From NCBI RefSeq assembly GCF_023734775.1, contig NZ_AP025732.1:4958501-5022500 (forward strand): DNA of 64,000 nucleotides, given 5' to 3'. The notes beneath the pieces were generated by a model. The model saw nothing but the letters and a program-made list of their open reading frames with translations. It had not been told where the DNA came from and made no database searches. This document shows positions 25,183 through 33,608 of this stretch, one piece after another; positions within the stretch are counted from its first letter, which is position 1; each line of letters opens with the position of its first letter. Origin of the DNA: Nostoc cf. commune SO-36. GTDB lineage: Bacteria > Cyanobacteriota > Cyanobacteriia > Cyanobacteriales > Nostocaceae. A program made the position numbers and the translations under genes.

Positions 25183-26546
25183 GTGCTAACTAAATACGAG
25201 TTGTGGAATTTGAAGCTACCTTTGATCCCACCGCGTAGCCATCTGTACCACGTAGAACCTGTCGGTATCGGAACACCTTTGGTAGAAAGCCTGACAGGCT
25301 ATGTTTCTCGATTGGCTGAGGCTCATTGCTTACCTCCGGGAGTGTTGATGAAAAGAGAACTGACCTCAGTTTTTAATAAGACATATGGAAGTAATAATTT
25401 ACACAAAATATATCCTTTTACAGGAGCGCTAAATGGCACGGGTGTCATGGCTGCTGACTTGCGTCAAGCTCTTCAAATCTTGACTCTACGCAATGATCTT
25501 CAGTTTTTGACATTGCTAACTTGGTCTGAACTACTCCCGTCTAGGAATTTGCTTCGTTCTATCAGGGCTTGGTGTCCAACTTGTTACGAAGAACGACGCA
25601 CAACTAGTCAATTAGTTTTCGAGCATTTACTTTGGTCGTTGGATGTAGTTAAAGTTTGCCCGCATCACCAGCAAAAGTTGAGTCAAAAGTGTCCTCATTG
25701 CTGTCAGACAAATTACGTTTTGGCTTGGCGATCGCGGCCGGGATATTGCTCTAAATGCTTGAAGTGGCTTGGAATGCCATTTGATACTCAAATAAGCGCT
25801 CACCAAAATTTAGAAGAGCATGATTTACAGTTTGAAATATGGATCGCACAAAGTGTAGGTGAGTTGCTTGCTAAAGCCCCATATTTGACACCTTTGCCAT
25901 TAAAAGATAGCATTGCTAAGGCATTGTGCAGTTACGCATCTCAAGTTGCTGAGGGAAATGTAGCTGCATTTGCTCGCCAGCTTCAGATACCCAGAAATAC
26001 AGTATGGGTTTGGTGTAGAGGTGAGAATCAACCTTCAATCAAGGCTCTTTTACAAATTTGTTACTGTCTGAAAATCTCCCTACTGGATTTCTTAATACAA
26101 GGAGTAAAATCTGCAAATTCTTTTCAAGCAGTGCGACTACTACCACTTCAATCAAAACCCCAGACTAGGGCAAGCGTAAAGTCTTTTGATGCTAACAAAG
26201 TACAACAAAATCTAGAAGCATTGCTTGAGAGTAATGATTCCCCATCACCATCAATGGAAGAGGTTGCTAGGCGTTTGGAATGTGACAGAAGAACTATTTT
26301 TAGGCATTTTCCGAGTTTATGTCATGCCATCTCTGCGAAATACCTCAACGAGAAAAAAGCGATTCTTCTGAGAAATGTCCAGCAGTCTTGCGATGAAGTT
26401 CGACGAATTGCCCTAAGTTTACACAATCAGGAGCATATCCGTCTGAAGCCCGCGTTTCAGAACAGATGAGTATGCCAGGATACTTAAGATACAGAGAAGT
26501 ACGTGCAGCATTGCAAGAGATACAATGCCAATTAGGCAAATGCTAA
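25183..26546 (+). pseudogene. tniQ: TniQ/TnsD-like target selector 2, frameshifted near its C-terminus
   Basis: A paralogue of the preceding gene: same PVGIGTPLVESLTGYVSRLA start, CPTC and CxxC zinc ligands, a Cro-like helix-turn-helix at about 265, but only one C-terminal helical unit (SPSMEEVARRLECDRRTIF). The frame as given stops at 26469 after LHNQEHIRLKPAFQNR. Stepping back one base at about 26428 gives AYPSEARVSEQMSMPGYLRY, then REVRAALQEIQCQLGKC, stopping at 26546, which aligns with the C-terminus of TniQ 1. So the last roughly 40 residues are out of frame. The main domain is intact and might still work. Confidence 0.82.
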
Positions 26547-26619
26547 CTTAAATTTTTTTCGAGCCACTGAGCAATCATTTCTTCTAGGCTTTTCCTTACT
26601 TTCCTCTCCGTTATGCGAT

Positions 26620-26706
26620 AATTGACAAGCATTAGTTGTCCTTTGAGAACAACAAGCATAAAGTGACCATTTTGGACAACTAGTGCTTGTTGTCGCAAGT
26701 GTCACA
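26620..26706 (-). repeat. Right end of the Tn7-like element
   Basis: The complement reads TGTGACACTTGCGACAACAA from the terminus at 26706, then CACTAGTTGTCCA (26685-26673). Two direct-orientation words, CATTAGTTGTCC (26630-26641) and CATAAAGTGACCA (26657-26669), lie inside. It is shorter and more palindromic than the left end, as in Tn7. The five bases after it are TTATC. Confidence 0.72.
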
Positions 26707-26715
26707 TTATCTAAT
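26699..26715 (+). repeat. 17-bp direct repeat, right copy
   Basis: GTGTCACATTATCTAAT, identical to 7169-7185. It spans the transposon terminus (through 26706) and the first nine bases of target flank. Confidence 0.65.
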
Positions 26716-26729
26716 ATAACTTTTAAGAA

Positions 26730-26802
26730 TGGAGCTAAGCGGATTCGAACCGCTGACCCCCTCAATGCCATTGAGGTGCGCTACCAACTGCGCTATAACC
26801 CC
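26730..26802 (-). tRNA. trnA-GGC: tRNA-Ala (GGC)
   Basis: 73 bases forming a full cloverleaf on the minus strand. Acceptor GGGGTTA/TAGCTCC with two wobbles; D arm GCGC...GCGC; anticodon stem CCTCA/TGAGG with loop ATGGCAT, so the anticodon is GGC (codon GCC). T arm AGCGG-TTCGAAT-CCGCT; discriminator A, CCA not encoded. The 3' end lies 23 bases from the end of the Tn7-like element, which suggests this gene is the attachment site read by a TnsD-like protein. Confidence 0.95.
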
Positions 26803-26896
26803 TTGAAACCCATTATATATAGTCGCTTAAATATTAGTACTTTGTCAAGCTTTTTGTGGAAACTAAATTTTAAATATTTGCTTTAGCACTCAGCAC

Positions 26897-27091
26897 TCAC
26901 AACGACACTTGCAGCAAATAGGTCATACAGTGCCCCATCAAAAAGTAAACTACTAACATGGCAGCAGCTGCCAGAGCAACTAAGGTTCCAGCCAACATGA
27001 GAGAAAATTCTTTACTCTCGTATGCTCTTTCCATCAAGTGCAGCGACCACGCCACTAAAGCTACATCAAAAAGTAAAATAGGAAGCAACAT
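26897..27091 (-). CDS. Small two-helix membrane protein
   Basis: 64 residues with two hydrophobic segments (about 2-17 and 32-58) separated by a charged loop MERAYESKEFS. Conserved-looking but of unknown function. It lies convergently between tRNA-Ala and hisF. Confidence 0.55.
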   Translation of the reverse strand: MLLPILLFDVALVAWSLHLMERAYESKEFSLMLAGTLVALAAAAMLVVYFLMGHCMTYLLQVSL

Positions 27092-27190
27092 ATTTCTTAA
27101 TATTTGTTAATACTTGTAAAATAATATTAACACCCTTTTAGGGAAGTGTGTCTAACCTAAGATGGATGTCATTAACTCGTAAATGGTGGA

Positions 27191-27964
27191 TCAAGATAAC
27201 GTTCTGACTGGCACATTGCGATCGCGCAAATAATTTTTAATTTCTGCTACGCTTAATTGTCCGTAATGTAACAGAGATGCAAGTAATGCTGCTTCAGCTT
27301 TGCCTTCGGTTAGGGCTGTGTAGATGTGTTCACAATTACCTGCACCGCCAGAAGCAATAACCGGAATTTCCACAGCATCAGCAATTGCCCTTGTTATTTC
27401 AATGTCATACCCGGCTTGGGTTCCATCAGCATCCATACTTGTTACTAGCAGTTCTCCGGCCCCCCGTTTTTCAACTTCTTGTGCCCAAAGTAGGGCATCT
27501 AAGCCTGTATTTTCCCTGCCACCCCGCACATACACATCCCAACCTGGATTCTCCGGGTTATTTCTGCGTCTGGCATCAATAGCAACAACTATGCACTGAT
27601 TACCAAAGCGATCGCTGGCCCGATTAATCAAGTCTGGTTCCCGCACTGCCGCAGAATTAATACTAACCTTATCTGCGCCGGCTCGTAACAAAGCTTTAAC
27701 ATTTTCTAAGGATTGAATGCCACCACCCACAGTCAATGGAATAAAGACCTGTTCAGCAGTTCGGTAGACCACATCTAAAATTGTAGCTCGGTCTTCATGA
27801 GTAGCTGTAATATCCAGAAATACTAACTCATCAGCACCGGCTTCGTTGTAAACCTTGGCCAACTCTACCGGATCGCCTGCATCTTGGAGATTAACAAAGT
27901 TAACTCCTTTTACAACCCGTCCCGCCTTTACATCTAAGCACGGTAAGATTCTTTTAGATAACAT
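27191..27964 (-). CDS. hisF: Imidazole glycerol phosphate synthase cyclase subunit HisF
   Basis: 257-residue (beta/alpha)8 barrel. [17 protein letters not shown] holds the catalytic Asp11; [11 protein letters not shown] the second Asp near 130; [11 protein letters not shown] and [10 protein letters not shown] the phosphate-binding loops. With HisH it converts PRFAR and ammonia to IGP and AICAR in histidine synthesis. hisH is not adjacent, as is common in cyanobacteria. Full length, intact. Confidence 0.97.
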   Translation of the reverse strand: MLSKRILPCLDVKAGRVVKGVNFVNLQDAGDPVELAKVYNEAGADELVFLDITATHEDRATILDVVYRTAEQVFIPLTVGGGIQSLENVKALLRAGADKVSINSAAVREPDLINRASDRFGNQCIVVAIDARRRNNPENPGWDVYVRGGRENTGLDALLWAQEVEKRGAGELLVTSMDADGTQAGYDIEITRAIADAVEIPVIASGGAGNCEHIYTALTEGKAEAALLASLLHYGQLSVAEIKNYLRDRNVPVRTLS

Positions 27965-28182
27965 AATAACTTTTGTACTTCTGGGTAATTGACCGAATTT
28001 AAATTTTAAATTGGCGCGGGTATTCTCAAACTAGAATTTTCATGGGCATTGGGCATTGGGCATGGGGCATGGGGCATGGGGCATTGGTTCTTCTTTCTCC
28101 CCCTGCCTCCCCTGCTCCCCCTACCTCTCCTGCCTCCCCTGCTCCCCCACTCCCTAGTCCCTTAAAAGTAGATAGCTGAATT
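27965..28182. repeat. Intergenic low-complexity repeats
   Basis: Bases 28039-28085 are a run of GGGCAT(T/G)GG units, followed by C-rich CTCCCCCTGCC and CCCTGCTCCC repeats to 28150. No gene; it contains the leader of ruvB. Confidence 0.6.
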
Positions 28183-29283
28183 ATGGCGATAATCTCCTCG
28201 AAAAAACAGCCTCCAGAACCCAACGGAGAACCAACGCAGCGTCGAGACTCGGCGAAAGCACCATCCACAGAAAATATTTTGAAGCCTGAAGCTGCGATTG
28301 ATGAACAAGAACAGCAGGAAGAAGGTATTCGGCCACACCGATTTGCTGATTACATTGGGCAAAAAGATTTAAAGGATGTGCTAGATATTGCCATCAAAGC
28401 GGCCAAGTCTCGTGGTGAGGTACTGGATCACTTGTTGCTGTATGGGCCGCCGGGATTGGGCAAAACCACAATGGCAATGATTTTAGCATCGGAAATGGGG
28501 GTAAATTACAAAATTACCAGTGCGCCAGCCCTAGAACGTCCACGGGATATTGTTGGGCTACTGGTGAACATGAAACCAGGAGATATTTTATTTGTTGATG
28601 AAATTCATCGCCTCTCGCGGATGACAGAGGAAATTCTCTACCCGGCGATGGAAGATTATCGCTTAGATATTACTATTGGTAAGGGTTCCAGCGCTCGGAT
28701 TAGAAGTTTGCCTCTGTCAAAGTTTACTCTAGTGGGAGCTACAACCCGTGTGGGTGCTTTAACTTCACCACTGCGCGATCGCTTCGGTTTAATTCAAAAA
28801 CTGCGATTTTACGAAGTTGACGAACTAACTCAAATTGTACTGCGAACCGCTCAATTACTCAAAACCTCGATTACAGAAGATGGGGCTACAGAAATTGCCC
28901 GTCGTTCACGCGGAACACCACGGATTGCTAATAGATTACTTAAGCGAGTCCGTGATTATGCGGAAGTAAAAGTATCTGGTGAGATTAATGAAAGCATTGC
29001 ATCTGAGGCATTGCAACTATTCCAAGTAGATCCTTGCGGTTTAGATTGGACAGATCGCCAGATGCTAAGTGTAATAATTGAACAATTTAACGGCGGCCCA
29101 GTGGGGTTAGAAACAATGGCAGCAGCAACGGGTGAAGATACCCAAACAATTGAAGAGGTGTATGAACCTTACCTCATGCAGATTGGGTATTTAACTCGGA
29201 CTCATCGCGGCAGGATGGCGACTAAGGCAGCATATAAGCATTTGGGATTCACGCCGCCTAATCAACAGTTGTCATTATTGTAA
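28183..29283 (+). CDS. ruvB: Holliday junction branch migration helicase RuvB
   Basis: 366 residues. AAA+ motor with Walker [10 protein letters not shown], Walker [14 protein letters not shown], sensor [19 protein letters not shown] and the C-terminal winged helix ([20 protein letters not shown]). With RuvA it drives branch migration in recombination. The N-terminal 50 residues ([13 protein letters not shown] onward) form a disordered extension longer than in E. coli, as is usual in cyanobacteria. Confidence 0.97.
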   Translation: MAIISSKKQPPEPNGEPTQRRDSAKAPSTENILKPEAAIDEQEQQEEGIRPHRFADYIGQKDLKDVLDIAIKAAKSRGEVLDHLLLYGPPGLGKTTMAMILASEMGVNYKITSAPALERPRDIVGLLVNMKPGDILFVDEIHRLSRMTEEILYPAMEDYRLDITIGKGSSARIRSLPLSKFTLVGATTRVGALTSPLRDRFGLIQKLRFYEVDELTQIVLRTAQLLKTSITEDGATEIARRSRGTPRIANRLLKRVRDYAEVKVSGEINESIASEALQLFQVDPCGLDWTDRQMLSVIIEQFNGGPVGLETMAAATGEDTQTIEEVYEPYLMQIGYLTRTHRGRMATKAAYKHLGFTPPNQQLSLL

Positions 29284-29331
29284 TTATGGGTATTGGGCAT
29301 GGGGCATTGGGCATTGATATTTGTAAATGAG

Positions 29332-29535
29332 CCTTTGAACTCCTTTAAAGAGTCTTTGAACTCCTTTAAAGAGCCTTTAAACTTCATTAAAGAGTCTTTG
29401 AACTCCTTTAAAGAGCCTTTGAACTTCATTAAAGAGTCTTTGAACTCCATTAAAGAGCCTTTGAACTCCATTAAAGAGCCTTTGAACTCCATTAAAGAGC
29501 CTTTGAACTTCATTAAAGAGCTTTTGAACTCCATT
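29332..29535 (+). repeat. 21-bp tandem repeat (minisatellite)
   Basis: Nine full copies and a partial tenth of a unit like CCTTTGAACTCCATTAAAGAG, with C/T at base 1 and C/T, A/T changes inside. The length is a multiple of three, so both strands stay open (LNSFKEP on plus), but there is no sign of translation. It lies between ruvB and the TPR gene. Confidence 0.9.
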
Positions 29536-29588
29536 CCTCTGCCCCATGCTCAATTACGAATGACAAATGACAAATTAAGTAAACCTAG

Positions 29589-30392
29589 ATGATTAAACTT
29601 ATTGGTATTTTTCTCAGTTTGTTACTTGTGTTTGGCTGGGGTACTCCAGTCATGGCACAATCTCAACCGCCTATTACTCAAGAACAGTTAAAACAAGGTG
29701 ATGAGTGGGCAAATCAAGCCTTTGCAGCGACGAATCAAGGTGACTTTGCGACGGCTGAAACTTACTGGACAAAGATTATTGAGCAATTTCCCACAAATGC
29801 GGGGGCGTGGAGTAATCGGGGAAATTCGCGGGTGAGTCAGAACAAGTTGCAAGAGGCGATCGCAGATTATAACAAAGCGATAGAATTAGCACCAAATGTC
29901 ACCGATCCATATTTGAATCGGGGTGCGGCGTTGGAAGGTTTAGGAAAATGGGACGATGCGATCGCAGATTATAATCATGTCTTAGAACTCGATCCTAAAG
30001 ATGCGATGGCGTATAACAATCGGGGAAATGCCAAAACAGGTTTAGGAAAATGGGAAGATGCGATCGTAGACTACAAAAAATCTAATGAGATAGCCCCAAA
30101 TTTTGCCTTCGCCCGTGCTAACTATGCCCTCGCTCTTTATGAAACTGGTCAAAAAGAGCAAGCAATCCGCGAGATGCGAAATATTGCCCGTAAATACTCC
30201 AAATTTGCTGATGTGCGTGCCGCCCTCACAGCTGCATATTGGGTAAATGGAGAACAAGGTGAAGCCGAAAGCAACTGGGTAGCAGCTTATGGACTTGATA
30301 GCCGCTACAAAGATATCGACTGGGTAAAAAATATTCGGCGTTGGCCTCCCAGCCTAGTTACGGCTTTGGATAAGTTCTTGAAAATCCAGTAG
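29589..30392 (+). CDS. Exported TPR-repeat protein
   Basis: 267 residues. The N-terminus (KLIGIFLSLLLVFGWGTPVMAQS) is a signal peptide with AxA-like cleavage. Then come four or so tetratricopeptide repeats (AGAWSNRGNSRVSQNKLQEA, DPYLNRGAALEGLGKWDDA, AMAYNNRGNAKTGLGKWEDA) that make a protein-binding superhelix in the periplasm or thylakoid lumen. The C-terminal part (AAYGLDSRYKDIDWVKNIRR, then WPPSLV) is typical of cyanobacterial homologues. Function unknown. Confidence 0.82.
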   Translation: MIKLIGIFLSLLLVFGWGTPVMAQSQPPITQEQLKQGDEWANQAFAATNQGDFATAETYWTKIIEQFPTNAGAWSNRGNSRVSQNKLQEAIADYNKAIELAPNVTDPYLNRGAALEGLGKWDDAIADYNHVLELDPKDAMAYNNRGNAKTGLGKWEDAIVDYKKSNEIAPNFAFARANYALALYETGQKEQAIREMRNIARKYSKFADVRAALTAAYWVNGEQGEAESNWVAAYGLDSRYKDIDWVKNIRRWPPSLVTALDKFLKIQ

Positions 30393-30480
30393 GCACTTCT
30401 AACTCAACAAAGATTTCTTTTCTTTGCCTATGTAGCTGTTTTCTGGTATACATCATTGTAATCAACCAGAAGCAGGAACT

Positions 30481-31758
30481 ATGACTCATTTTGGATTGAT
30501 CTGTCCGGCAGCAACTGGTCATCTTAACCCCATGACTACGTTGGGATATGAACTTAAAAAACGTGGCCATCGCGTCACCCTATTCGGTATACTCGACGCT
30601 CAATCTAAGACACTAGCTGCTGGATTGGAATTTTGGGCAATTGGCGAGTCTGAGTTTCCCCGTGGATCGATGGCGCAATTGTTTGCCCAATTAGGAAAGC
30701 TTAGTGGATTAGCTGCATTGCGGTATACGATCGCTTGGATACAGAAAATGGCGGCTATGTTTCTTAGGGAAGCTCCACAAGCGCTTAAAGAAGCTGGGGT
30801 AGAGGCACTGCTAGTAGACCAAGTTTCACCTGAAGGAGGAACAATCGCAGAATTCTTGGGCATCCCGTTTGTCACCGTGTGTAACGCCATGATGATTAAT
30901 CGGGATGTCAGCGTTCCACCTTTTAACACCTCTTGGAGCTATAGTTCTACTTGGTGGGCACTTTTACGCAATAGAGCAGGTTATGAGCTGTTAAACCGTG
31001 TTGCGCGACCAATTAGGGAGGTCATAGATGAGTATCGCCGAGAATGGAAGTTACCCCCTCACTTTAGCCCCAACGACTCTTACTCTCAGCTAGCTCAGAT
31101 CAGCCAACAGCCTGCTGAATTTGAATTTCCAAGAAAGAATTTACCCAATAGTTTTCATTTCACAGGGCCATACCATAACACAGTTACTAGGGAACTTGTA
31201 TCTTTCCCATTTGAAAAGTTGACTGGGCAACCGTTAATTTACGCTTCGATGGGGACTGTACAAAATCGCCTATTGAAAATTTTCAATTTTTTTGCCGAAG
31301 CTTGTAAAGAGTTAGATGCTCAATTAGTTATTTCTTTAGGTGGTTCTGCAACTCCAGAGTCTCTACAAGGGCTACCCGGAAATCCCTTGGTTGTTGGTTA
31401 TGCACCCCAACTAGAATTGCTGCAAAAAGCTACTCTCACCATTACCCATGCTGGTATGAATACCACTTTGGAATCTCTGAGTAATGGAGTGCCGATGGTG
31501 GCAATACCAATTACCAATGATCAACCAGGTGTCGCAGCACGTTTAGTTTGGGCTGGTGCTGGTGAAATGATTCCCCTGGGTCGATTGAATGTTCCCCGGT
31601 TGCGAACCGCCATACAACAAGTGCTAACGGAAGATTGTTATAAAAAAAATGCAGTTAGGTTACAAGAGGTGATTCAGAAAGCAGGGGGTGTGAGTCGAGC
31701 CATTGATATTGTGGAACAGGTCGTTGCTACAGGAAAGCCTGTATTGTCAGAAACATAG
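30481..31758 (+). CDS. UGT/MGT-type glycosyltransferase
   Basis: 425-residue GT-B enzyme of the MGT/UGT (GT1) class. N-terminal acceptor half starts HFGLICPAATGHLNPMTTLG. The C-terminal half has the nucleotide-sugar signature VVGYAPQLELLQKATLTITH and AGMNTTLESLSNGVPMVAIP, ITNDQPGVAARL. It resembles zeaxanthin glucosyltransferase CrtX and macrolide glucosyltransferases, so the acceptor is probably a hydrophobic alcohol. The APS kinase follows closely (47 bases) and then a sulfotransferase, which suggests a sulfated glycoside or glycolipid as joint product (inference). Confidence 0.85.
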   Translation: MTHFGLICPAATGHLNPMTTLGYELKKRGHRVTLFGILDAQSKTLAAGLEFWAIGESEFPRGSMAQLFAQLGKLSGLAALRYTIAWIQKMAAMFLREAPQALKEAGVEALLVDQVSPEGGTIAEFLGIPFVTVCNAMMINRDVSVPPFNTSWSYSSTWWALLRNRAGYELLNRVARPIREVIDEYRREWKLPPHFSPNDSYSQLAQISQQPAEFEFPRKNLPNSFHFTGPYHNTVTRELVSFPFEKLTGQPLIYASMGTVQNRLLKIFNFFAEACKELDAQLVISLGGSATPESLQGLPGNPLVVGYAPQLELLQKATLTITHAGMNTTLESLSNGVPMVAIPITNDQPGVAARLVWAGAGEMIPLGRLNVPRLRTAIQQVLTEDCYKKNAVRLQEVIQKAGGVSRAIDIVEQVVATGKPVLSET

Positions 31759-31805
31759 GTATATATCTAACATCATCAATCGCATTGCACGACACTGGAG
31801 GTTGG

Positions 31806-32357
31806 GTGAAGCTAAAGCAATATGGTCTTACAATTTGGTTTACTGGTTTAAGTGGTGCCGGAAAGACTAGTATTAACCGAGTCGTAGAAAGAGAGTTGCG
31901 ATCGCTTGGATATCAGGTTGAAGTCCTTGATGGTGATATAGTACGCCAAAATTTATGTAATGGTTTAGGCTTCAGTAAGGCAGACCGCGATGAAAACATC
32001 CGCCGCATTGGTTTTGTGGCTCATCTTTTGACTAGAAATAATGTGATTGTTCTTGTTTCAGCTATCTCACCCTATCGCGAAGTTCGTGAAGAGGTACGGC
32101 AACGCATTGGGACTTTTGTGGAAGTTTACGTTAATTCACCGTTGGAGATTTGTGAGGAACGGGATGTAAAAGGTCTGTACAAAAAAGCGCGAAATGGAGA
32201 TATTAAATATTTTACCGGTATTGATGATCCATACGAGCCACCACTGAATCCAGAAGTAGAATGCAGAACAGACAAAGAAACTGTTGAACAAAGCGCAAGT
32301 AAGGTTTTGGCAAAATTGGCAGATTTCGGATATCTTTATTCGCTTGGTGGACAGTGA
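31806..32357 (+). CDS. cysC: Adenylylsulfate (APS) kinase
   Basis: Phosphorylates APS to PAPS, the sulfate donor of sulfotransferases. P-loop GLSGAGKTS, the LDGDIVRQNLCNGLGFSKAD motif, RIGFVAHLLTRNNVIVLVS and the GIDDPYEPPLNPEVE C-terminal motif are all present. I place the start at GTG 31806 (VKLKQYGLTIWFTGLSGAGK), after GGAGG. A TTG at 31785 would add seven residues. About 183 residues, normal length. It sits directly before a sulfotransferase, supplying its co-substrate locally. Confidence 0.92.
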   Translation: MKLKQYGLTIWFTGLSGAGKTSINRVVERELRSLGYQVEVLDGDIVRQNLCNGLGFSKADRDENIRRIGFVAHLLTRNNVIVLVSAISPYREVREEVRQRIGTFVEVYVNSPLEICEERDVKGLYKKARNGDIKYFTGIDDPYEPPLNPEVECRTDKETVEQSASKVLAKLADFGYLYSLGGQ

Positions 32358-32402
32358 ACTATCACTAAAAATTTGTTATTCAAATTTAATCAAAAGTATA
32401 AT

Positions 32403-33401
32403 ATGGCAGAGCTAAAAAACGAGAAACCGCCAACTACTAGTATCAACCAAATTTATGATGAACCATACTTAAATTTACTAGAAAAAGCCGATTTTTGTCC
32501 CATTTTTATTATGGCAGACCATCGTTCGGGTACGACTTTATTATACCAGACATTGGTGGCAACGGAGTGTTTTAACTTTATCAAAAGTTATCACATTGTT
32601 AAATATGATGAGCTTATTTCTAACTATGTAAATGGCACTGAGAAACAAGCACGCCAAGAAATAGAGGATATATTTAAATCTCTAGGGATGAAGGATCGCG
32701 TTATTGACAACGTAGCAGTGACTCCAGATTTACCAGAAGAGTATGGATTTATTCTCAAGAATGCTGGATGCGATTCTTACTTGAATCCTAATAATCTATT
32801 CAAATTTACAGAGTTGTGTAGAAAGATTCAATTTGTGTCAAAACGAGAGAGACCACTGCTGCTGAAAAATCCGTGGTGCTTTCCACACTTTGTGTATGTC
32901 AAAACAGCTTTTCCAGAAGCTAAGTTTATCTTTATTCACCGACATCCAATTCATGTAATTAATTCCAAATTAAAAGCTGCACGCTCAATATTGTCATTCA
33001 GAAATGAGTACATAGCCCTAATTGCCCACCAGTATAAACAAATATTCGATAACCCTGTACAAAGCTTTTTATACCAGTTATTGTATTCATCGTACTTCGA
33101 CCTGGGATTGCACCGAGTTACTAAAGAAACTGTACAATCGACAACCTACTTTTTAAATAATATTGAGGCTTTACCAAAGACAGATTATGTCTCGCTCACT
33201 TATGAAGAACTGTGCCATGCACCGGAGGCAACCATAATCAGGATTTTGGGGTTTCTGGGATTAGAGGCGAGAGTGACATTAGCTTATGACACTTTGATTC
33301 AAGCGCGTCAACTTAAATTATTGCCAGAAGTAGAACGAAATTATGAGCGAATTCGCCAGAAATTACAACCTTATTTTGCTTACCACGGTTACGATACTTA
33401 A
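32403..33401 (+). CDS. Sulfotransferase
   Basis: About 332 residues from ATG 32403; a TTG at 32373 would add ten. The PAPS-binding 5'-phosphosulfate loop is IMADHRSGTTLLYQTL, and the 3'-phosphate motif is KFIFIHRHPIHVINSKLKAA. It transfers sulfate to a hydroxyl or amine of an unknown acceptor. Together with cysC and the glycosyltransferase upstream it forms an apparent three-gene operon. Confidence 0.85.
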   Translation: MAELKNEKPPTTSINQIYDEPYLNLLEKADFCPIFIMADHRSGTTLLYQTLVATECFNFIKSYHIVKYDELISNYVNGTEKQARQEIEDIFKSLGMKDRVIDNVAVTPDLPEEYGFILKNAGCDSYLNPNNLFKFTELCRKIQFVSKRERPLLLKNPWCFPHFVYVKTAFPEAKFIFIHRHPIHVINSKLKAARSILSFRNEYIALIAHQYKQIFDNPVQSFLYQLLYSSYFDLGLHRVTKETVQSTTYFLNNIEALPKTDYVSLTYEELCHAPEATIIRILGFLGLEARVTLAYDTLIQARQLKLLPEVERNYERIRQKLQPYFAYHGYDT

Positions 33402-33608
33402 GATTGTCTTTTGTGTGATAACTACTTCAAAAGAAGTATACTTTATTCTTTTAAATTCGTAGTTCTGACTTTAGTCAAAAATATCAGGTATAAAGCCGCT
33501 TACTACACAGGAAAAATGGGGATTTTTTGTAACACGCAGCTTCAGTCCTAATAATTCACCGAACATGATCTACCTTGATTTTTTCTCTTTGCGGAACAGT
33601 GTCAATCT
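33402..33608. other. Intergenic stretch between convergent genes
   Basis: No gene or clear terminator hairpin seen; it separates the sulfotransferase from the oppositely oriented P450. Confidence 0.4.

Larger units (their letters stand above)
7297..26706 (+). mobile_element. Tn7-like transposon (TnsAB-TnsC-TniQ-TniQ) with defence cargo, at tRNA-Ala
   Basis: The element is bounded by inverted repeats. Left TGACAGATGCGACAACAATC (7299-7318) matches the complement of the right end, TGACACTTGCGACAACAAGC, with further similarity through TAGTTGNCCA. The right end terminates in TGT...ACA style at 26706, 23 bases from the 3' end of tRNA-Ala, much as Tn7 sits 23 bp beyond glmS. At the left the symmetrical position reads AAT rather than TGT, so the exact left base is uncertain. 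Transposition genes are at the right, cargo at the left. No cas genes or CRISPR repeats were seen, unlike type I-B or V-K CASTs. ISKra4 disruption of tnsC and a frameshift in tniQ2 imply immobility. Confidence 0.8.

Noticed and set aside
18293..26546. A CRISPR-associated transposon (CAST).
   Set aside because: No Cas5/6/7/8 or Cas12k, no repeats and no tracr-like region were found in the element; the TnsAB-TniQ core alone is not enough.
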